Assembly (NCBI GenBank): GCA_021234155.1
Contig: JAJEKV010000777.1
Location: 28,570 to 92,569, forward strand
DNA from: Isoetes taiwanensis
Lineage: Eukaryota > Streptophyta > Lycopodiopsida > Isoetales > Isoetaceae
DNA length: 64,000 bases
Reading direction: 5' to 3'
Below, piece after piece: positions 57,590-64,000 of the stretch. The notes under the pieces are model-generated. The model saw only the letters and a list, made by a program, of their open reading frames with translations, made no database searches and was not told the DNA's origin. The translations under genes were made by a program, and so were the position numbers. The stretch's first letter is position 1. Each line of letters begins with the position of its first letter.

Positions 57590-59400
57590 TTTTTCCACCC
57601 TCCGGGTGATGCAAATTATTTTCCACCCATCGGGTGACGCTTATCTATATTTTCTACCGTTGGTGGTGATGTTAGATGATTTCCACGGGTTGGTGATACT
57701 ATTTTGTTTTCTACCTCTCGGTGATGTTTTCTTTTTCTATATATATTTGTTTTACGATTCCTAATGTCTAATGGCAATGAGAGTTTTTTTTGCTTCACAG
57801 GGAGATTTTGTTAGGAGTGCTTTCGCTTGAGAGTAGCATTCCTAATTTTATGCATTGTGCTAGTTACACGCCTAATTTAGTTGTCTTGGGGAATTCATTT
57901 TTAGAACATTTGAGATCTTTTTTTCACTTATATCATTTTTTTTCAGAGTTAAACTTTCTAGTTTGCTCCCACTTACTTATTAACTTGCTCGAGATCTTTT
58001 TTTTCCATTGGCCGGGATTACTACATGTTCTACTATTAGGTTGATCTTTTATTCATTTTCAGACTCGGCACTCTCTTATTTCCCCATTGACCTGTTTGTG
58101 ATGATTGAAGGCACGCCAATCCCTGGACTTTTCATTTACTTGTCTCTACATCTCATTATGTCATCATTTTGTGTTCAAGTAAGCCATCACATCATTTGTC
58201 ATCCAGCGGGGACCTTGCCTTTCACCTCCTCCCTTACATGGCTGCCTTCCATCTCTTCTATATACTTTGCCTTATGAGCACTTCGATCTTGTCATTTTTT
58301 CTCTCCTGTGACCGTAGCCATCTTATCATTCTCTGCCTTGCACCTCTTTTGTTGTTTGATCCATGTTGTTTTTAGCTCCAAGAATGGGGAGGCCTCGCAT
58401 GATGTTGTTTGCACATAGTCGCAGCACCACTGCTGGTCACCGTCGTTCCGCCCGTGCAACGATGCCGCGGCGCGGGGATTCCGCGTGTTGATGTTGCGTG
58501 TTCCGTATGCGGTCATGCTCTCCCCTTTTCGCACTAAGTGGTTTCAAGATTCCCTTTCGACGCATTTAGATGTCTTAGATGTTTCTACAAAAGATAGAGC
58601 TTGGGCATGCCCAGGTAAAGAGGAGTTCTGCGGTAGTGGAAGGCGGTTTTTTTGTGTTCTTTACCTGCAGAGTCCCTTTCCGGAATGGCATGTCCAGGAG
58701 CCCTCGGATCGTACAGGGCCGGAGGACGGCAGTACCTATATGCTGTGCTCGTCATTCTTGTGGCTAGTTATCTGCCTTGCCTTCATAGAAAAGATTCCTT
58801 CTCCATTGTTTCCCACCCTACCCACCTTTATATGTGATAGATAGGCTTGTTATTCATCATAGTAGCAAAGATACAATGTGTGAAAAATATGAACAGGGGT
58901 GACTTATAGAATAATGTTCAGCTACCCCATAAATGAAATAAGAAAATATGTAAAGGTGAAGAGGTGACAATGGCGCATAACTTCACCTGGATAAAAAACC
59001 CTCGCCTTCGGATTTTCTCGAGGAAAACTCAATGAGAAATGGTCGCCAACGGCCCCGAGGATGCCCTAAGAGCAAGATAGAATTGATGAAGCCGCCCAAA
59101 ACACGATCAACGCCCATAGAATGTGAACCGAAAAAGCGAGAAATTAGAAAGTACCTGCTAAATATTAGAAAAAATGGGTACAACCAAAGCAGCACCCCTA
59201 AAGAAAATAGCCCCCATAAAACAAAAACACACATTAGCGGGTTAAAAAGTATATATAGAAGAAAACAACTACTTAGGAGGTGGAAAAAATAGCATCTTAG
59301 CGGTAAAAATCATCTATCACTAGCGAGATTGAAAATAGCATCACCCGATTAAATATTTTTATCGATAAGCATCGGTGGAAAAAGCACATCACACCAATAT
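57590..59400. repeat. inverted pair of TTTTCCACC-CGGGTGATGC minisatellite arrays
   Basis: The left array (about 57,590-57,790) has four or five units of TTTTCCACCC-TCGGGTGATGC, about 35 bases each, ending in TTTTCTTTTTCTATATATAT. The right array (about 59,210-59,400) is the reverse complement of the same arrangement, including TTTTCTTCTATATATAC and CTAATGT inward of it. The arms are imperfect over about 190 bases and the enclosed 1.4 kb has no recognised gene. They could be ends of a foldback or MULE-like element; TSD not found. Confidence 0.65.
57791..59205. other. interior between inverted arrays
   Basis: A GC-rich piece at 58,430-58,760 holds overlapping frames of 60-119 codons (for example 58,485-58,844) without known motifs. 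I do not call a gene. Confidence 0.4.
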
Positions 59401-59733
59401 ATATAGTTGAATGGAGTCTTGAGAACGAAACATATAAAAGTAAAGGCCAGAACCCAAAACGAAAAATATATATAAAAGTGTTGGTATGAGGTGGGAGAAG
59501 CAATGGACAAGGGGAGAGAAGAGATGCGGCTGTGAGAAGGCGGTACGATAACTAGCCATAGAATGATGAGCACGCATATATAGGCTGCCGTCGAAGTCGA
59601 GGGGCATGCGATCGAGGGGCCGGATACGATGCCAGCAAAACAACATTGTATCTTATTTAGCTAGCTAGCATTGTGTGTTTCCCTTTTAAATTCAGGTAAA
59701 AGTATTAAAATCACAGCACTCTCTTTTATTGTA

Positions 59734-59795
59734 GGTCCCATAGAATGATTGGCCTACGTGGACGATAAAATCCATTCAATCCAATTTAATCCACT
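59734..59795 (+). repeat. dispersed repeat GTCCCATAG..GATTGG, copy 3
   Basis: GGTCCCATAGAATGATTGGC followed by CTACGTGGACGATAAAAT and a TCCATTCAATCC tail; same strand as copies 1 and 2. Confidence 0.65.
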
Positions 59796-60219
59796 TCTTT
59801 TATTAGATTTTTACATATATGGCATTTATGCTGCGCAACCATTCAAACCTGCGTCTTTTTGAAACCAATGGCCGAGGAAAGTAGGTTAGTCCAAAATAGG
59901 GCATGGGGATGAGGTGGGCGTTGTATGAGGTATGCTTCAGTTCTTTAGCTGCTGCTGCAATATGAGGCCTTTGACCAGAATGAAAGGGTGATTCATCCCT
60001 TGCATTGCCATCATGGACGTGTTTATCCTTAGGATGATAGAGTACAAAAGAAATTCAACTGAATTGAAGGAATAGAATCTAGAATGGGGAATGGGGAATA
60101 ATACAGTGTGAGTTTTTTATCATCCATTAAGACCAGTACACACACACAGCCTGAGCCATGAAACAAAGAGAGGACAATAAAGGGAAGTATTACAGTGGGG
60201 ATTAAAAGGCCTTACTTAC

Positions 60220-61760
60220 TCGAGGACTTTCGAGAGAGGGAAAAAATCTTTACACACACAACAATAGGGGGTACCTGCAAGAACTAAGGTAAAATTCATT
60301 GCCACATATCTTAGGGCATGCATCCAGGAATCACTTTCAGTGCCTGATCCCAGCCAAAGCCCACATGTAAAAGTGTCTAATAACACATGCAATGATTGGT
60401 TGGGCGAGGGCACTCAGCCGGGTATACCAAATACTTGATTTGAGGTCCAAATGCCAGACATGTAAGGTCATGGCATTCATCCCTCAATGGCCCGTTAGCA
60501 ACGATAGATCTTGTGGAGTCAGGTCCATTTTGCCTTTCCTGTCGCGGGAATGCACAACCACAAAATACCTGCAAATGAGCTTTCAGCCTACACTTCTTCA
60601 TGGGCAAAATATTATACATAGGTATCATTGTGGGCCTACCGTGTGACATATGGTAGGACTAATCTACTATTGGTAGTGATATGATCTAATGTATCTGCCT
60701 TAGCTATATACCCACTTGTATCGAGGAATTTGCTAAGAGCATCCATCAAAGGTATTTTCACCACAAAGTGATTATATGATCCTGAGGGTTGGTCATGGGC
60801 CAGTTAAAGGTTACATTGCCAACCTTACGATCTTTTTATAATTTTTAGGGGCGAAATGTGCTTCTGCAAGGCATTCCATCACGAGGAGAACCATTGAGGC
60901 TTTTTCTTCCGGTGAGCACCCCAAGGCCTTTATTGGATCCGATGCCGCGATATAGAAAAGGGTTGGCGAGTATCACCCACCCAGGCCACCTTATATGAGA
61001 AAGAGGAGATGATATGAGATTGCTCCGATTACGGCCTTTGAAGGGTTAAAAACTTGTCTTACGCAACAAAATCCAATAATATGGAATTTGTGGACTTCAC
61101 CCCAACGAACTAAAGTGCATTCTACACACCTTTCGAGGATCATTCAGTGAAATTGCAGGGGAATATCATAGGGTCGACCCTCAACTCCATATAAAGAGAG
61201 AGAACTTACCTTGCATGATCTGCAGAAGGCTGTACTTAGCGGAACAAGTGCGTGGCCAGTGGCTAGTCATACTAGCTTGGCTTTGTGATGGCATACAATG
61301 CTTTTTTTTCAAACTGCTGTGATGCACGGATAAAGTGTCGAGTATATAGAGGTAATCCACTCCCAAATGCGGCATAGGCGGGAACCCGAAAATAACCTCC
61401 GCTATTTTACAGGCTCTAATAATGTAAGATTGGTGAGAGGAAGGGGTGACCTTGCCTTGCCCGGCTGACTGCGAGGGATAAACCACACCGTTACCTTTGG
61501 CCTTGGCCAGAGTGAAATCACATGCAATGAACTGGCGAAGGTATCCCTACAAAAACATCAAAATGGTATTTTTCGCCATCACACTTACAGGATGTAGGGC
61601 TAAAGAGGTCTTCATCGGCGCCGAATGGTGCATCCGAGATTGCACACTCCCTTGATTTTTTAACGCTATGTATGCGTGCCGCGGCATCACTTAAATAAGC
61701 GAAGGATCCAGAGTGAAATATTTACTCCATCCCTGCTGCTTAACAATGTAATTTGCGAAA
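60220..61760 (-). pseudogene. decayed spliced gene, product not recognised
   Basis: Protein-like minus-strand segments with splice-like borders follow one another. SFAYLSDAAARIHSVKKSREC...GADEDLFSP (about 61,695-61,585) ends at GTAAGTGTG. GYLRQFIACDFTLAKAKG (from 61,546 after TTTTTGTAG) runs through VVYPSQSAGQGKVTPSSH to IMQ and ends at AAG|GTAAGTTC (about 61,210). DPIKALGCSPEEKASMVLLV...AEAHFAPKNYKKI (about 60,945-60,835) ends at GTAAGG. Frames between exons do not all match and a frameshift is likely near 60,960. I do not know this family; a transposon gene is as likely as a host gene. Confidence 0.45.
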
Positions 61761-61779
61761 TCATTTGTTCTATAACTGT

Positions 61780-64000
61780 AAAAACATCTAAGAAGATGGT
61801 CAATGATATATATATATGAAAGCATTTATTTTCCAGCAAGTGCACGACTTAATTCAGGTCCTGCAGCCAAGGTAATTTGGCGCTGACTCCTTTATTTTTG
61901 GCCACTAACTCTCATGCTTCGGTGTAGTTTTGCGGGCATGTGTGTGGGTTTGTTGGAGGATTGTGTCCTCTTTTTATTAATATAAGATTTAATGTTGATC
62001 CTCTGATTGATGTGGTGCAAAATAGTTAGAAATGAGATCCACCGACCCACTCTTCCAGTGCTAGGGTTGAAGAGAACTTTTTTAAAAATTCTTTTGTAGT
62101 CACCAACTGCATGAGCGGAGGTGTCGGTAGGGTGTGCTTAGGCTTTAGAGTATCGCGGGCGGGGAGGCTTTTTAAGCCAGTATCAATACATTACCCGCTT
62201 GCTCCGAAATTATGCTTAGAGGATTGCGTCCACGATCACTCTAGCCCACTCTTTTTTGAGTAGCGATAGCCGAGGTCTAGTCCACGCCCTTTTAAAGGAG
62301 CACCGGCCTTTGGGTGTACTTCTGTGAGGTGGGTGATACAAAGGAGTCCATGATGGGGTTTTACAAATGGTACTTCCCCGGGTTTTGCTCAGATTGTCTT
62401 AAAATAAACAAGAGGTTCCATGCCAGAACACTAATAATATTGTAGGGATGAATTCTACGGTGGAAAAGAGGCCCCATGTCTAGCGAGGGCGTGGAAATAG
62501 TATCAGCTCATTTTATCTTACCTCCCGCCATGCCACTCCACCTCCACTTACACCACATTTCCAAACTCTTTTCTTGATATGACCTTCCGAAAACTACAAT
62601 TCTATAATGAACTTTTGCCAGTAATGGGGTTACTGTATTTTTTTGGGTTTCTCCTTCAGTCTACGGATCACCCAACTTGTTTTGGATCTCTCCTTCCAAC
62701 AAGGAATACACCTTTGCATTTCCATATTTGTATTGAATTTGGAAACATAGAACCAAATTTGACTCTTTGGTTGAGATTTGTTTAAGAAAGTGAGGCTGCA
62801 GGGATGTGAATGATTTGGAAGGAAAAATCATTTGTAAAAGAGCTCATTCCTAAAAAGCAGGTTAATGCTTGGCGTTAAATTTTCGTTTCTTGGTGAAGAC
62901 TAGCTTTGGATTGTGTATTTTCATGGCAGAATTCGGGAGTCCACGTCCTAAAAGTAATGTTTCATTTATGATAGCTTTTTCTTATACACTTTAACATTCT
63001 TGTTGACCTTTATTTAAGTCATTTCCTAGTCTCTTTCTACATTTGTTTTCACGGCCCTTTCTTTTCCATAAAATGGCGCCGCTAAAAATTCTAAAAGTAA
63101 AATATTCTCTATCTTTACCAAAACCACCCTAACCACAATGAGTACAGCCAGTTTTAAAAACATGTCCGTTCTTACGTTTTTGAGACCTGCATGTATTGGT
63201 TACTGCCGAAGCCCTAGAAAGATGAAATGAGAAAATTGAGATACGCTCTCAATCTATATAGAAAACCAAGCGTGTGCTTGGGGCTGAAAATAGTTGATTC
63301 TGGCTTAAACTTTTCGAGGCGCCACCGTTTATAAGCGGCGGGGTTTCAATGTAAGCCCGACACATCGCAGAAATACGGGGATCACCAAGCTGCTTAATCC
63401 GAGGCACTGTAAGTAGCCAAGGACACAACATGGAAGAAATCTAATCAAAGGGAAAAAAAAGAAAGAGATCACCATTTCGGATACCATGACATAATTGATG
63501 ACTTGGAAATGTGTATGTGTTTTATTCAGTGTACTTTCGAGGAGGAAAAGTTAGTAGGGTGAGTGTTGGGATATACCATATAGCCACATCCTATTGAGAC
63601 AGAAATTCAAATCATAAAACAGCTTGGCTGCAGATTGGCTGCCATTTTCGAGGGAGAAACTGTTAAAGTGATGGTTGATATCCGCGCGTCACCCGTATCA
63701 GCGAGGAAGCTTACGATAGCCTTATACCGCATGGCTCTCGTCAGGGTAATATAATCCAGCACATCATATCATCTTCAACATCATCTTTAGCGGCATGCAC
63801 ATCAAATGGAATTAGCGGCTAGATACACACCTCATGAGCTTCTGCAGGGTCGTTTTAGTACCTACCGCCAGGGAGATATATGGGCCGTAGACATGAAGAT
63901 ACCAATCACTTGCAGAAGCAAGTTCTTCACTCCATACAAAGAAGCAAATTCAAAAGTCCATGCTTTTGTACACGGATACTATATCTCTTTCCACACCATC
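61780..64000. other. largely non-coding end of the window
   Basis: One minus-strand segment at about 63,390-63,290 (VPRIKQLGDPRISAMC...TPPLINGGAS) follows an acceptor-like CTTACAG and might be another exon of the gene at 60-61.8 kb. Nothing else is recognisable. Confidence 0.35.

Overview
This is nuclear DNA of a large-genome land plant. The best guess is a fern or another early-diverging vascular plant. The reasons are very low gene density, GT-AG introns, plant TE families, a plant GH17-X8 glucanase, degenerate plant-type PPR repeats, and a large DDE-transposase family that is unusual in flowering plants. The lineage is inference. No bacterial, organellar or viral genome features were seen.

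Layout: 0.3-3.6 kb holds microsatellites, a cluster of GTGATTCC/GGAATCAC palindromes and an inverted repeat. 4.26-6.10 kb is the only well-preserved gene, a four-exon secreted, probably GPI-anchored GH17 beta-1,3-glucanase with an X8 domain, in which the usual catalytic acid Glu is Gln. 6.1-10.9 kb is mostly non-coding. 10,912-15,429 is a complete but decayed Copia retrotransposon with both LTRs, PBS, PPT and a perfect 5-bp TSD. Six bases beyond its TSD starts a 9.5-kb DNA transposon (15,441-24,918) with 22-bp perfect terminal inverted repeats. It carries two convergent spliced genes: a DDE-type transposase (+) and a gene ending in a C48/Ulp1-type SUMO-protease domain (-). Each gene has an intron built of the same GTG/CAC/GTG low-complexity sandwich.

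25.3-27.6 kb carries an LTR with TATA box and PBS and a decayed coding remnant. 29.2-33.4 kb is an FCP1/NIF-phosphatase-like gene whose exon is split by a LINE. That LINE (29,571-31,632) has the inverted-5'-segment structure expected from twin priming and is flanked by a 17-bp TSD. A 190-bp tandem repeat at 33.8-34.1 kb is interrupted by a 13.3-kb insertion (34,145-47,491) with Helitron hallmarks (A|T target, TC start, hairpin plus CTAG end). The repeat resumes exactly at 47,492. Inside the insertion are a PPR pseudogene and a second, nested Helitron-like element (about 40,102-46,457) holding gene fragments. A full-length, decayed LINE lies on the minus strand at 50,818-57,398 with a perfect 18-bp TSD. 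57.6-59.4 kb holds inverted minisatellite arrays, and 60-61.8 kb a decayed spliced gene on the minus strand.

The region is therefore a nested transposon graveyard around one intact gene and one disrupted gene. All boundaries were read by eye. Intron calls rest on GT-AG signals plus reading-frame continuity; no database search was possible.
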